Of a stretch of DNA of 64,000 nucleotides, positions 12,790 to 25,880 are shown in pieces; within the stretch, counting starts at the first letter, position 1, and every line of letters starts with the position of its first letter. The translations under genes and the position numbers were made by a program. Source of the stretch: Struthio camelus (Eukaryota > Chordata > Aves > Struthioniformes > Struthionidae); assembly GCF_040807025.1 (NCBI RefSeq), contig NC_090943.1:26627213-26691212 (forward strand). Direction: 5' to 3'. The notes beneath the pieces were generated by a model. It made no database searches. It was not told the DNA's origin and was given only the letters and a program-made list of their open reading frames with translations.

Positions 12790-13096
12790 GTTTCACAGAA
12801 TCACAGAATCGTTGAGGTTGGAAGGGACCTCTGGAGATCATCTAGTCCAACCTCCCTGCTCTCGTTGAGGTTGGAAGGGACCTCTGGAGATCATCTAGTC
12901 CAACCTCCCTGCTCAAGCAGGGTCCTCTAGAGCATATTGCCCAGGATCACATCCAGACGGGTTTTGAATATCTCCAGCGAAGGAGACTCCACTACCTCTC
13001 TGGGCAACCTGTGCCAGTGCTCTCTCACCCTCACAGTGAAGAAGTTTTTTCTCAGGTTCAGATGGAACTTCCTGTGGTTCAGTTTCTGCCCATGTG
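12790..13096 (-). mobile_element. CR1 LINE 3' fragment (avian chicken-repeat type)
   Basis: The 3' terminus lies at the left, with the characteristic tandem ACAGAATC octamers (12795-12810, reverse complement of the CR1 end repeats), followed by the hallmark segments TTGGAAGGGACCTCTGGAG, CATCTAGTCCAACC and AAGAAGTTTTTTCTCAGG in minus orientation. It is 5'-truncated near 13096, as most CR1 copies are. Only the 3' UTR and end are present, with no ORF. A 53-bp segment is duplicated in tandem inside it. Confidence 0.95.
12811..12914. repeat. 53-bp tandem duplication inside CR1
   Basis: The unit starting GTTGAGGTTGGAAGG at 12811 recurs at 12864, essentially without differences over the shared ~51 bases. 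Such identity means the duplication is younger than the divergence of the CR1 copy itself. Confidence 0.92.
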
Positions 13097-16000
13097 AATT
13101 GCTGTGGGCTCAGGGCTTCTTGTCTCTTTGCTGCACAGCTGGGAGCCAAGATGGTCTTCCAGTGGCTGCAGCTATGAGGCAGTGCAACTCCTGGAAATTA
13201 GTACAATTCCTGTTGGGTTCACAGACACCCAGTGCTTATCATTAGTGCTTATCATTAGTCATGAAATTGGCCAGACTTTTTATCCTCCATATCCTTTCCA
13301 AATATTTTAATATTTCATAGTATTGACCCAGTTCTTTAGTTCCGTGAACATGGAATAAAAGTGGTTTTCCTTTAGTTCCGAATGAAGCATTTCTAGAAAA
13401 CATTTCCTGAATGGCTATGTATGTAACAATGTCTTCGTAACTCACTTTTGGGCTATAGGCACAGGTCGAAAGGATCAATTACTGATCATCATTAGCAATG
13501 TAACCCATTAAAAAAGCATAACAAGCTTCACTGGCTAGAGGAGATACTAGGTAAATTTAGTCTACAAATAAGAGGTGTTCTTTCCAAAGAAAATAATTAA
13601 TAGGACATCTTACCACTCATGCAGGAAATATCTGCTGAAGTTTTAAAGTCAAGTTTGACATCAGTTGAAATACTGGAAGTAAGCAACATTTTTTTGCATT
13701 GATTTCAGCAGAGTTATGGCTTTATCTGGGATGACTTGGTAAGATACACACTTCAGTTAAACATAAATTGGAGCTTGAGGCTAGAACCTCTTTGTGAATT
13801 TCTGTGACTTAGGCAAACAGGAAGTCACACTTCATAGTCTTATAATCTGTTAATTGTAAAGGATGTTGCAATGGCTGCATAGTCAGCTAGTGATTAAATT
13901 TAGATTTTGTCCTGTTTTATATGTAAACATATTTGCAGATGTTACTGGTACAATTTTTTCTTTGCCTTTAAGTGATGACAGTTTTCTTGGCGACTAAGTA
14001 TGCAGATATATGTATTTCTGAAATACAGAAAAGAGATGTGAATGTCTCAGTGACACTCTTCAGAAAAAGGAAGCCAAACTCTTTCCTATGCACAATGTTA
14101 CGCGATTTGAAATAGCACTATCTCATCTTCCAAGGATAGAAGTTGGCAATGTAGTGGAAAGATGAACTCTCATATTTCCTATAGTATTTAGCTCCCTTTT
14201 GCAGTCTAGGAAAGATCAGCAGTTAGTAGGCTTAAAACCTATTCTTATTATAGCAGTAAATGTAGTCTATTCTAGCCTCAGAATGCAAGAAAAAAAAAAA
14301 AGCCGTCTGCAGAAGGATATTATTTAATAAACTTACATCTATATTCTGGCAATTGTTGCTCTAAGAAGCTATTAGTTGAAAATGCACTGAAGTGGGGCTT
14401 AGCTGACTGGCTAGAGGTTAAAGTGAGGTAATTCACATTTTATTTCATTTGTTGGTTGCAACCTTTGCTTTCCATTGTGATTGTTTCCAAACAGTACTCC
14501 CACTGTTCTAAACAATTCATTTTGAATTCTGGGTTGTTAGTGGAGATGCATATAAACAGATCTCAGCTCTCCTCCTGTGAGGGCAACTTATGCAAAATAA
14601 GTTTAGGTACTCTGGGATTTAAAGTTTACTGACTTTTGTCTCTGGAAATTAGAGTGGCACTTTGCACATCGTGAACATTGCGAATTACCTGCCTTAAGGG
14701 GGATTGTTAGCACATGAATCAGAAGTGGCTGACTAATGTGGAACATTTCAAACAAAAGGATCAGACAATAGCACAGATGCACCAAGATGCTATTTAAATC
14801 AGCTGAAGTGAAATTAGGTGCTTTTTAATCTAATACTGCTCTTAAGTATAATGTTGCAGCAATGACTGTAAAAATAGGAGGACCTGAGTACCCTCATTTT
14901 GCTACAGAGAAGGTGCTGTCTATATATTTTCTCTTTAAAAGCAGTCTACTTTTACTCATGGTAATAGTGCTTTCACAGTCATATGGAGTTCATTCATAAA
15001 GAAAAAGCACCATATTCCTCCCAGTTCCATAGGGATTCTCCTTCGATTGTGTGGGTTACGCTCTGGGAGTGAGACGATTATGTGCACACACTTTCATATA
15101 TATTTTATGTTTTCTGCATAATTTTTGTTTTAAGAAATTATGCAAAGAAAAGCCTTTTTTGGATGTGCCAAGGTTACTTTCCACTCCCAACAAGGAACCT
15201 TTGCAGTAGCAACCTTGTGCTGTTCATCCTTGAGATTCCCGCTACAAAGACATTAATGCTTGAGCTCAGCTCTGTTTGTCTGTGACATGGGGTATTGTGA
15301 ACAGCATGTTTTATCAACGGTAAACTTTCAGGGACAGTTTAAAGCATCAGCAGGCAAAATGCTCTTGAGCGTGGTGGTAAATGGAAAAGTCTGATTTCAT
15401 CTGGTATTGGGGGGGGGGGAGAAATAGCCAGGTCTGCTGAGCGCCTGCTGCTGTGGCCTCACATGGCATGCGTAGCTGCTGAGTTCACTGAATTCTGTCT
15501 TGGGTGTACAGCTGGTGGCTAGTCTAATGTGTTGTCTCCCTCCACCTCCAAATCAAACACCGTGGGAGACTGAGACAGCTGATGTTCTTTGGTTTTGGCC
15601 AATTCAGATCCTACTGAAATGGAAGCTTAACTTAGTGGATCAGAACTTGGCCCTGAGGCAGCAAAAATGCAGTGTTTACTGTGAAGAGGGTTTTCTTGTT
15701 TGAGAACTACTGCTGAACAGAGTAAGTATAGCTATTTACTCTGGGCAGTAGCAGAGACATACAATTCATTTAACGTTGTCATAAAATGTGTCTTAGGCAA
15801 GTCTTGTAGATGGAAAGTGCTTAGTGCGCAGACAAGGAAAATACAAGGCCCACAGACATTTCTCTCCCTGTCTGCAGAATAAGGACAAAATGATCTTATT
15901 GATGGTGTTGAACTCGGAGAACTCAGTTCATCCTGAAAGGCTTCCCCCTCTCATTCTGCCTACTTTCTATTTTGCTTTTGATGTCAAATGACAAATACAA

Positions 16001-16889
16001 GACAGCATGAATGTGCATTTGCTTCAGAGTTAGAAATTGGTCCTACTGTATTCTTTGTAAAGCTCTTGCAACTATAAATTTGAGCAACCATCCTAATGTT
16101 TTCAATGAAGAACCGGTAATATTTATTTGTTTTAACTAGAGCTACATGAAGAATTGGTCCTATTTGGAGGAAAGCTGGGCTGGCAATTTAAAAACAATAA
16201 AGAAAAACAATTTTTGATTGACATGAAACCAGAATTTTTCAGGCTGTCTGGCAAGTGGGAAAGGTTTTGTTTCAGTTTAAATAAAGCATTTCATACTGAT
16301 TTGGGACATTTCTAAGGAACGTGAAGGCAATGTGGAAATAGACTCATGCAGGGACTGCAGTAGTAGTCACAAAACTGGGGAGAAGAGATCTCTTTTTGCA
16401 CCCAGGGGTGAAAAATTTCACTCTGGATGTGGGAGACTGACTACTCTTGAAATCTCCAGATTTTCCTTTCAGGAAAATGTCCTAGATGCTAGGCTGTCAG
16501 GCTGGCTGCCCAACGCGTGTCTTTCAGGCAGATCAAATGAAGCGCCTGTGATGGACTCCATCACTGTCTGAGAGTGCAGCTCTGCTGGATCAGAGGCTGC
16601 TGGGCAACTTATATCCCGTGGTGTGGAAAAGGTAAAACAGCAGAATTTGCTGAGGCAAGCACTGCCCTGGCATTTGCCTTGCAGCCCCTCTCTGCCACCA
16701 GCCAAGCCCTGCTCTCCTCTCTGAGGGACGGGGTGTGCGCTGTGGAGCTCCTGACCACTTGAAGACTTTGATATTTGGAGTGAAGAAAATTCACTACAGC
16801 AGCTATGGAGGATACAGAGAAGCGTCTCTCTGGGAAGCGTCCAGCCTCATATAACTAGTAAATATTCACTGGATAAGAGAACAGGTGAG
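13097..16889. other. Intergenic, no gene recognised
   Basis: AT-rich sequence with scattered short homopolymers (A12 near 14291, G11 near 15408) and a perfect 13-bp tandem repeat at 13232-13257. No coding, RNA-gene or repeat signature that I can support. Confidence 0.6.
13232..13257. repeat. 13-bp perfect tandem duplication
   Basis: GTGCTTATCATTA occurs twice in direct succession. A simple recent slippage or template-switch event. Confidence 0.95.
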
Positions 16890-16950
16890 GATAATGGTAT
16901 GGCCTAGTGGTTAAGACACTCGTGTGAATTTCTAGTCAATTTTCCAAGCA
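16890..16950 (+). repeat. MIR-type SINE 5' relic (tRNA-derived head)
   Basis: The segment TGGTATGGCCTAGTGGTTAA resembles the A-box head of MIR-like SINEs (type: AGTATAGCATAGTGGTTAAG). Only the head is recognisable and the rest has decayed. Confidence 0.5.
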
Positions 16951-19900
16951 TCTTCAAAGGGAAAAAAACTGAAAGTATCTCACTCAGAATCAGTATCACT
17001 GTGAGCATGGTAGGAGGACCGCGTTTTTAAGACTGGCTTCAAATCATGTAGAAAGAGGTGAGGAGGTTTGCCTTCAGTCTCACAAAATTCAGTTGATGTA
17101 GCATAAGAATGTTCCTTTTTCACATTCCCTTGTTTCAGAAGTGGTTTCAAGGTCAGTTTATAAGTCTTGACTGAAAAGTCAGAGCACTTTATTGCAAAAA
17201 CTCCAAAATAATCCCTCTCATGTTTTATTTCAGGTGAAATGGTTGACCAGATTTGACTTGACGTTGCAAGTGTTTGCATTTTTCTGTGACTAAACGCTTC
17301 CTTACTCTGTGCTAAAGCACAGAGTGTGTTCAAGCTGTAGCTTGAACTCTGCCATTATTTCACTCTCTGTGCTTTGTGCTTTGGGAGCACCTAAGATACT
17401 GTCCTGTCTCTGAGTTGCAGTTTCCTCTGCAGGAACTGGCAGATGTGCTAGCTTTGTGGTTGATTTTTCCAGCAAACTGGTTTCTGTGATAAACACCTGA
17501 GCACTAAAGAAATATGGGTTTAGTTCTCCCTTTCCAAAATCCTCCTCAAACAACTGTTGCCAACATATATTCTTCCCTGGCAGACGTTTCATTCACTCTA
17601 TGATCTGTGGAAAACTTAAAATTGATCTCCCAGCTGTGTTGCTAAAAGCCACAGCTACTTTGCTTTGTTTTCACTCAGAGAATATAAATGTCTTTTTGGC
17701 AGATTTGATTTCTGGGCAGCTCCTGGCTGAAAACACTATCATCAGCATTGATTTCCTTTATGGCCTGTCACAGGCAAACCATCCTGTGATCAAACTTCAG
17801 CCAGTAACTATCAATATCTGTTTTCTGACTTAGCTGGTTTGCACTGCTTTTTCCTGTTGCAGAATATTGAAAGCAGAGGTGTTTCAGGGGCAGATTTAGT
17901 CATCTTCAAAATGTTGGGCTTTGCAGGTACAGGAGCTTGGGCACATTTTGAGTCGTGAAGCAATGAAATCATACTGCTTACTTTGCACCACTGCACTCTC
18001 CATCCCCACTGAGGTGTCACATCTCACTGGAGGATTTTTACTGATGTATCAGGGTTGCCCTGTGGCTCCCCTCCTCTGAACAAACCCCTCTTCTCTCCTG
18101 CCAACCAGGCTTCTTATTAAAGCTCCTGCTGAAAGTGTGAGCTCAGTTGGTGGAGGTCTGTCTCCTTTTCCAGCTTGCTATAGACTGCACATCTCAAAGC
18201 ACAACGGAGGCAGCTAATTTGGCCCCTGCTCTCTTCACACAGCTGCAGCTTCAGGGAACCACAGGAGGTGTTTGCCGCTCTCTGCTGCTTGCGCTCTTCA
18301 GCTGACAAATGAGCAAGTTTTCTGCCTCTCTCCCGAGGCTGCCTCTTTGTCCAAACCACCACAAGTGGGCCCTCCTTTTGTTGTCTCCTTTTGTTAGCTA
18401 TTCCTCTGTGACTGTAGGTTCCCCTGGAAGTAACGTGATAGCTTGCTCATGTGGGGTAACTTTGCCACATGGAGAAGCACAGCAAGGGCAACTCTGCTCC
18501 CCACAAATACCTGAGAACTCACCTTCCTCTTGGGAGACTGAGCCTGCGTCTGTCCTGTGGGACATGGGAGCGCTTGCCACCTTTCAGGGCATAGCATGTG
18601 CCATGGCCATGTCCTTCCTCTTCAAAAGGGCCATAATTCTGGGCCCGGAAGCCCTCCAGCCTGGTATGCCATACCTGGCAGGGGACGCCTAGGAAAGGGT
18701 ATGCAAATCAAGCAAAGCCCATAGCAGTGTTTCCTCCGAGTAGTCTCCTTCCTAGCTCTCAACAGTGTCCAGCTCACATACATCCTGAGCAGGAGGTGTT
18801 GCTCTGTCGAGGGGGGGTGGTGAATGCCTTTTATTGCCTATTTGCTGCCAGACAGCAGCCTGGGTGCAATGGCCAGAAGGAGCCATAGCAAACTCTGACA
18901 AGAGGATGCCTGTCCCACACTGTAGGCAAAGTCCTGCGGAGCCTGACTGCAAATACTGCTTGGGCTGAACACTATCTCCTCCTTGTCCTTTACATCCAGA
19001 AGTCTGAAGGGCAGAAGCTCCTTCCTGTGTAACGTAGTGCTGTGCTGTTGAAAGAAACCTGGAAGCATTCTTCATATTTATTAGATCATCTTTAATTTGG
19101 GACATCAGTGAGGATTTCTGTATGCTTTTCCGGTTGCTTCTTCCAATAGCTTCTATCTGTGTTAATGAACTCTAGTTCCCTGCTTTTCCAGGCTGTAGCA
19201 CAGATGTTCCTCTTTATCTAGTGCCATCAGTGGATATATTTAATGAGCAGATTCTTTCCTCTTGCTTCGTGCTGGATATTTCTAATTGCCACAGTTTCTT
19301 CTTAGTGGTCTTTTATTGTCTGTTTTACATGACCACACTGGAGATCAGACTGGAGATCATGCACAGACACAAATGTGCTGAGAGGAAAATGAGCTGTTGC
19401 TCTTCCGTATTTGAACTGTATCTTGATGTGCCTATCATCCTGTGTTGTAGGTCTTCGTGGCAGGAATATTTCTGAATCCCACAGGTCTCGTTCTCTGTTT
19501 CACTCTGTTCATTGTAAAGCAAGAATAAGTTTGCTGTAGTTAGCTCCAAGCTATACAAATAAAACTAGGAGAATGGAAGCAAGCCCTATGTTTTTAAATA
19601 TCCTCGCATATCTCTGTTATAATAATGACTTTTGTAGAGTCAAAAGGATCTTCCTCTTTATCTGGTTGCCCTGTTAGTTTCTCTCTGTCTCATTTATAGA
19701 TTGAGTTTTGCGTTACCCTGTTCATGAGCCTACTGCATCAGCAAGGCTCAGATAGTTGTTGATCATTTTGGCTTTGCTGTCAGATGGTTACACTAAAAGG
19801 AGGTATTTTCCCTCCATTCTCTGCTGCTTTTTTTCTCCCTTTCTTTAGAAAGCCATGCACCACCACCCTTCTTGTGATATTCCCTGTAACTCTCACCTTA

Positions 19901-22105
19901 TGCCTCACCCTTCTGGTTCTGGCTCTGCTTGGGCTACTGGCATCCCCAGGAACAATCACTTTCTTAAGTGCCAGCCCTGGACAGCTTGCGAATGAGCAAA
20001 TTCACACTGTCCCTGGAGTCCAGCAGGGAGAGCGATAACACTGAGCTCCTTTTGCAATAAGGCTAGCACTAGAACCAACAGCCTGGGGCTGAAAATGCTC
20101 CTGGAAAGTATGTGTAACCCTCTTCAGGCTTTATCACTCATTTTCAGCAAGACAGAGGAGAGGTAAAATGGATTTATCAGCTGTGGAATTCCTATTGAGA
20201 ACAAGAACAAGGACCCCCAACGTTGGAGAGATGAAGGAGCAGATGAGCATTTGTTTATAAACTAGATACATTACAACCTGCTTAGCACAGCTGATTTCTT
20301 GAAAGCCCTTTCAGCCCTGTTTTCTCGGCTTCTGTGAAAGCAGCCCCCTTTTTAAACTATGCAAGGAAGTGTGTGGGGAACATTAACAGGCATGTTTGCT
20401 GCTTGAGATACTTCCTACAACTGTTTTGTAAGCCAATGCAGAGACCTCTGTGACTGAACTCAGAAACACACTGTATTTAAAACAAAACAAAACAAAAAAA
20501 TTGTCCCATCAAAGTGGAGCATGCAGTGTCTACTGTTAGAGATAAGTCCCAACACGAGGATCCCCAAGAGCAAAATCCTAGTTCTACCCACTCTTTGCTT
20601 GTGAAGTCAGAGTTAGGATCAGCACCCAAAAAGTAGGTATTTGGCCTTAGGATTTTAATTCTAACGCATTGGTACTGATTGCTTTTACAGCCACTGTTTT
20701 AATGTTGAGGGAAAGAGGGCTAGAGTATAGCACATGAAAAGAGTGACTCCTCTTGCAAACACACACGCTCCTGTTATAAAGGCACATTACAACAAGCTGT
20801 TTCTGCGTAAGGTTGATTTACCGAAATGAGATTTTCCTTTTAAGTGTCATTGACACTTGTAGCGTGTTTTGTGTTGGTTTGGGTTTATTTTCCCGGTTGC
20901 CACTCATTTCATGATATTGCCTGAGACTTGGAGGCGCGTTCACACAGATCTGCTGAACACATGAATACTAAGGAAGTGGTTTCCCTAGTAACAATAACCA
21001 TGTCGCAGCTCTCAGAACTTCCTGCCCTTCCTTACGGGATTTTTTTGTTTGTTTGTTTTTCACTGGGTCAGATAGACTAGACACCAAAATTGGAGCTGGC
21101 TGAAAGGCATCCAAGATCAGCTTACTGGAAGTGGAGAAAGCAGAAAAATGTCAGCTGCATTTACAAATGATGCCACTGCTGAGTTTGGCTTTGTTTTGTT
21201 TTATGAAAGTAGTCTGGGGGCAGGCTCATAGCTGCCTCCAAGCATGGATTGAATAGATCCTAGTAAAACTTAAATTCCTAGTTCAGATCATTTTTTAAAG
21301 ATGCATTTTTTTACAGATGAAACTGTTGTCGTAATGGATTAAGTGCAGCTCTGAGACAGGAATCCATTAATGGGATACATGGGGGGAAGGAATGTATGCA
21401 TTAAGTATGAACTATCAATATAGGACCTCTTGGTAGCACTTTGGAGAAGGTGAATCAAACACATTAAACAGCATTTGGGAACATGGATGTGCTTCTGTCC
21501 TCAGACAGTTTGTAAGGGGTTTTTTTTTTTTTTTTTGGTCTGGCCAGCACGCTCTTGCTATGGAAAAGGAGGAAAGATTCATTCTCTAATACATTGCAAA
21601 GTATTCCTCAAAGAAAGTTGCTACACAACAGTTCAGGTAGGGGACCCTAATACACATGTGATATACTATTATTAAATTGGGATATCTTTTCAGTCTACTA
21701 ATTAGCCAGTCCACAGCTCAGACACAGTTGAATTGCTGGATTTCATTAGCCATTGTTCATGTATGTATATCAATTGTTGCAGCCACTTTTGTGTCACTTT
21801 TTATATTAAAGAGGTACTTTGCTGAAAAATAAAGCTTACTGTCACCTGTCAGCTGTCTGTAAAGCTATGTCTTACTTAAGTTGGGTCTGTTTCTGAGCAA
21901 GCTGAAATGATTTCATCCATTGCTAGAAGGAAAAGCTGATAATCAGTTGTGAGTTTACAGTTAAGATAATAACATAAAGATACACTGTGCAGAGATCAGC
22001 TATGCCTTTCTTTTTCAAGATCTTTGACCACAATGAAATCATGACATTATCTCAAAGCAAACATATGTAACTCTAGTCATACAGATATTTACAGCTAAAA
22101 ATGAT

Positions 22106-22196
22106 AAGCTTGATCCTGCGAGATTCTGGATACACCCATCCTTGCTGCTTTTTACAGCAGTTCTGGGTGTTCAGTGCCTTTGGATCAGACAAAGAA
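22106..22196. repeat. Ancient amniote palindromic repeat fragment
   Basis: The left end reads GCTTGATCCTGCGAGATTCTG and the right end contains GGGTGTTCAGTGCCTTTGGATC. The two ends are imperfect reverse complements of each other (TGATCC and GGATCA termini), as expected for an old MITE-like palindrome seen widely in reptiles and birds. Family not named. Confidence 0.45.
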
Positions 22197-24133
22197 CACC
22201 TCCACAAATCACAGTGAGGGAGACAGAGAGGAAATGGCTATCAGAAAACCAAAGACAGGCTAAGATTTTATCCTTCGACTGAGATGAAGTGGCTCAGAGC
22301 AACCTACTGATTCTCTTCCCAGGTTGTATCAAGTATCAAGATCGACCAATGCACTTTAGTTCAACACAGCTGCAGAAATAAGCACTGAGCACGTTTGTAA
22401 TTAGCACTTTCACTCTCCCAGCATGTGTAACTCCCTCCCTCTATCTCAACACTGTCTTCCCATCACAGACGGCATATTTTGAACTAGGAGCGTTTTAAGC
22501 AGTTGTATTAGGGTCTTCTTGTGTAAACCAGCTATGTTGGAATCCTTATCAGCCAAAATCAGTGTCAGATCTACGCACAGTATGATCTTGGCAGAGAACA
22601 ACACCGTTTTATGCTGTCAAGATCCTGACAGTAATGAAATTATGTTGTTATCTTCCAAGCTGAGATACATGAAGTCCAGTCGCACAAGAGCACATTACAT
22701 TCTCAGATTTTACTATAAGCTATAGGCAGTGAAATCTACCTTTGGAACTCAAGCTATTTCCCTGCAGGTAAAGAGTCTTTCAAGTTATTGTATGCTTTAG
22801 AAATGTCATTTCCTGATTGCTGTCTGCAAAATAAGCATTGTTATTAATACTGAATAATTGAGAAAATCCAATGGGCTTACGTGTTTTATGACACGTGCAC
22901 ATCAGCAACAATCCTACAAAGGCACATGCAGATGTGTGAATCCAGATGAGTATAGGAGCATGGATATATTAAATTCTGAAAATAATAACCCAGCTCGTAA
23001 TTATGCAAATGGTTGGCTGTGCGGATTTAGGCCATTACATTTATTCTCTATTTTCTATCTGTACATTAATGGACCTAAAGATCTTAAGTTGCCAAAGTTA
23101 AATCAATTGTGTATTACAAAATCTAAAATACTTTCAGCTTTGGTCAGTATCAAAACATTCTTGTTTTCACAGTGGTGTAATACGAATCTGGCAGTATAAC
23201 AAGAGCTATGAATCATTGGACAATGTTTGGTACCTTTTGGGTATCACAGATACTTTCCTCATGAATAAGGAACTTTTCACCAGAGGAAGATGTTTATATA
23301 ATTCCAGTTTCCTAGTCTATTTCTGGGCTAAATTTACTGTAAAGAGTGAGATTCTGCATCTGCCTATGTCAGTTCTCCAGTGTATTGAGGTCAGTTCCAT
23401 TCTCCTTGGCTCTCATGCCTGCCTGTATAAATACAAATTCCATTTCCATCCTATTATTTTTCTAATCAAGGGTTTGTCATGCAAAAGAAGATCTGAGGTG
23501 ACTGTGTTTTCCATTATGCAAAACATTCCATTATGATAATATCTTTAGGACAGTCTTGTAAAGGTGCCCTGCCCGAAGAAATCACGAATGAGTGCAGTAA
23601 AATAGTAGACAAATCCTGCATAATGTGTCCTCTCATTTACCATTCAGGCTACAGAGTTCACCCTAATTTGCCATACACATTTCCTCTGACATTCTCGAGC
23701 TGTCTGTACGTATGGTAAAAATAAGAACTGGCAGCTTTCACTGAATAGACTTCTGTTAAGTGCTTATCAAAAGAAGAAGAAGAAGAAGAAAGGGGTTGTA
23801 AAATGCAGTCATATTTAGTACATCTTTCACTTTCTTTTGCTTTCTCTTCTAAACTCACACTTAGTAAAATCTACAGTCAATGAAATTTACCTTTTGAGCT
23901 CAAGTTGTTTCCATTCAGAACAAAGTAAAAAATATGCCAGCAAAGAAAACCTGATATTTCTTAGAAATTCTCTTTTCTTTCTTATGCCAAATCCCAGGGG
24001 GCAGGGCTCCACAGAAAGGGAGTTTATTTTCTAAATCCTTTGAACACAAAGCTCTTACATTTTCTAGGACAAGATGTTTTCCTAGACAATCTCAATATTG
24101 TACCTTTGTATTAAGACTTTTGTCATAAAGGTG

Positions 24134-24134
<1 letters not shown>

Positions 24135-24164
<30 letters not shown>
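24135..24164 (+). repeat. (AC)15 microsatellite
   Basis: Uninterrupted dinucleotide repeat, likely polymorphic. Confidence 0.95.
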
Positions 24165-24167
<3 letters not shown>

Positions 24168-24637
24168 TTTTATTGTATATATTTCATTTCCATTAGATGT
24201 CATTTCAATTATTCAAATATGAATTGGCTTACAAGCAGACTCCTGTGAAGACTTGTGTCTGAGTCTTGGCAAGTACATCATATATCTGTGATTCCTGTGT
24301 ATTTAATTTTTCTGTTCTCTCCCCTCTCTGTGCAAATCTGTGTATCGCATGTGCATGTGTGCTAAATACATATGATAATAAATCTACACGGACTTTTTTT
24401 GTTCATCAAAACTTCAGAATTCATCATTTTACTACAATTTTTTAATGATGGTGACTATTTGTGGCTATTTCTATAGGCAGCCAACTAAATTTTGAGGCTG
24501 AAGAAAACTTAGCATTTTAATGATTATCCATAACAAGTAAATGATCCTTTTCTTGTCTTGCTGTTCTGTAGTGTCTTTCCAGGCTTGGGGAACAGTGTGC
24601 CATTGCTGTTCATTCCCTTACAGGGATTATTCCGCTA

Positions 24638-25027
24638 TTAAACAGAGCTTAGTTTAATGCAGTGTCCAGCCATGAATGTGATACCAGCCTTTAGGTGTTG
24701 GCTGCATTTCCTTGATTTTTTTCTGTCATATACTGGTGTTGTCCAGTGTATCATCACCATTATAATCTTTTTAATTAAAACTGGTCCCGTTCCTTGATTT
24801 CCTGACTCAGTCTCCAATCTTTTCAAATATGTTTTCCATTTCTGTCTGAGATCTTTTGAAGAACTTTCCCCTCAACTATCTTCAGTCTTTTGTAATATTA
24901 TCTCATTTAATGGAGCTGCTGTCCATCCATGAAGTAATAATAATGAAGTAATAATAAGCTTGATAAAACCATGTGGATATTACAGGTATGATCTGTAATT
25001 TCATCTGCTGCTATGCAGCTTTTGTGA
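24638..25027 (-). mobile_element. Possible 3' continuation of the decayed LINE
   Basis: Directly downstream of the RT relic in its own orientation, a minus-strand frame at 24638-24826 (with KRLETESGNQ and CSQHLKAG) could be a decayed C-terminal part. It contains a perfect 14-bp tandem duplication at 24929-24956. I recognise no conserved motif, so membership is inferred from position only. Confidence 0.3.
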
Positions 25028-25880
25028 CTAAGGTACATGACCATTTAAATTCATCTTTAGTGAACCACTGATGTTGAGCTGACTGATGCTGATGTGGATA
25101 TAACTACACGTAAGACCAGCTTTATCTGTAACTTCCCTAACATTGCTTGTCAACATAGTATGTATTCTTCCTTCTCCAAGAAGTAACCATTTCATCTTCT
25201 TGGAATTAATTTTAAGTTCAAGTCCATAAAACCAGTTTTCCAAGGTAGCAAAGAATGCTTTCATTAATTCAGACACGTTTGCCAGGGGTGCCGTATCATT
25301 TGCAGACGCTAAAGAGCTTCCCTGTAAATCTGCCATAATTATACTCTCCAAGCCATCTAACAGCAACATGCAGTTTCACGATGAAAAGTGAGTGTGATTC
25401 CATGCTCCCTTCTCCTACATCAAACTTTGACTTACCCAATTGCTTGATATTCCCACCATTTCCTACAGCGCTGCAGGAGTCTTAATAGGCAGCTTTTACA
25501 ATTACAGTTATATGAAACTCCACATGATGTCTATACCCTCCATATTATATCCACCCAAGCCAAGTCAGTTGCCTTCTCAAGGCTGATGTAAACAACATAC
25601 ACCTTTAATCTGCCTTTTTTGCTGCCCCTACAACCGTTGTGAAGAGCGATTATTTGATCGATACAACTTGCTTCTGCTCTGAAGTCATACCGTTCCTGGT
25701 CCACTGTTTTCTCTGAAGCTGTCCTTAATCTGTGGATAATTACATTCAGGATGATTTACCCACCACTGACTAGGCCTAAACTTCTGTAATTATCTGAATC
25801 AGCAGGATCTTCCTTTTTTAAAAACTGGTACGGATACTACCTTTAGCTGCTCATCTGCTACCTCCCTGTGCTCCTGTCCA
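25028..25880 (-). pseudogene. Decayed non-LTR retrotransposon (LINE) reverse transcriptase, not CR1-like
   Basis: Reading the minus strand, successive RT motifs appear in order with stops and frameshifts between them. These are a fingers segment with VFKKG and an N-x-Y-like stretch near 25830; DFRAEASCIDQIIALHNG (decayed GFR...CIDQI) at about 25620-25690; motif A as VYVVYISLEKATD at about 25571-25612; a motif B remnant (GEGSMESHSLF) near 25395; motif C decayed to ANDTAPLA near 25290; and motif D LKINSKKMKWLLL near 25200. The catalytic Asp pair is disrupted (N-D) and motif A has Ser where Asp is expected, so it is dead. The CIDQI block and LEKAFD-type motif A differ from CR1. Clade unassigned. 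The endonuclease half was not recognised to the right. Confidence 0.75.

Larger units (their letters stand above)
16951..24620. other. Intergenic, no gene recognised
   Basis: Large gene-free block with ordinary composition. It holds a T18 tract at about 21520-21537, a GAA run at about 23773-23790, an (AC)n microsatellite at 24135-24164 and one palindromic repeat fragment at 22.1 kb. The open frames up to 127 codons (for example 18309-18692) look like chance: no domain, no start context and no splice sites that support them. Confidence 0.55.

Noticed and set aside
18309-18692. 127-codon plus-strand frame
   Set aside because: No domain or conserved motif; overlapping frames on the other strand are equally long.
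24135-24164. CRISPR-like or satellite array
   Set aside because: Plain AC dinucleotide microsatellite; no repeat-spacer structure anywhere in the window.
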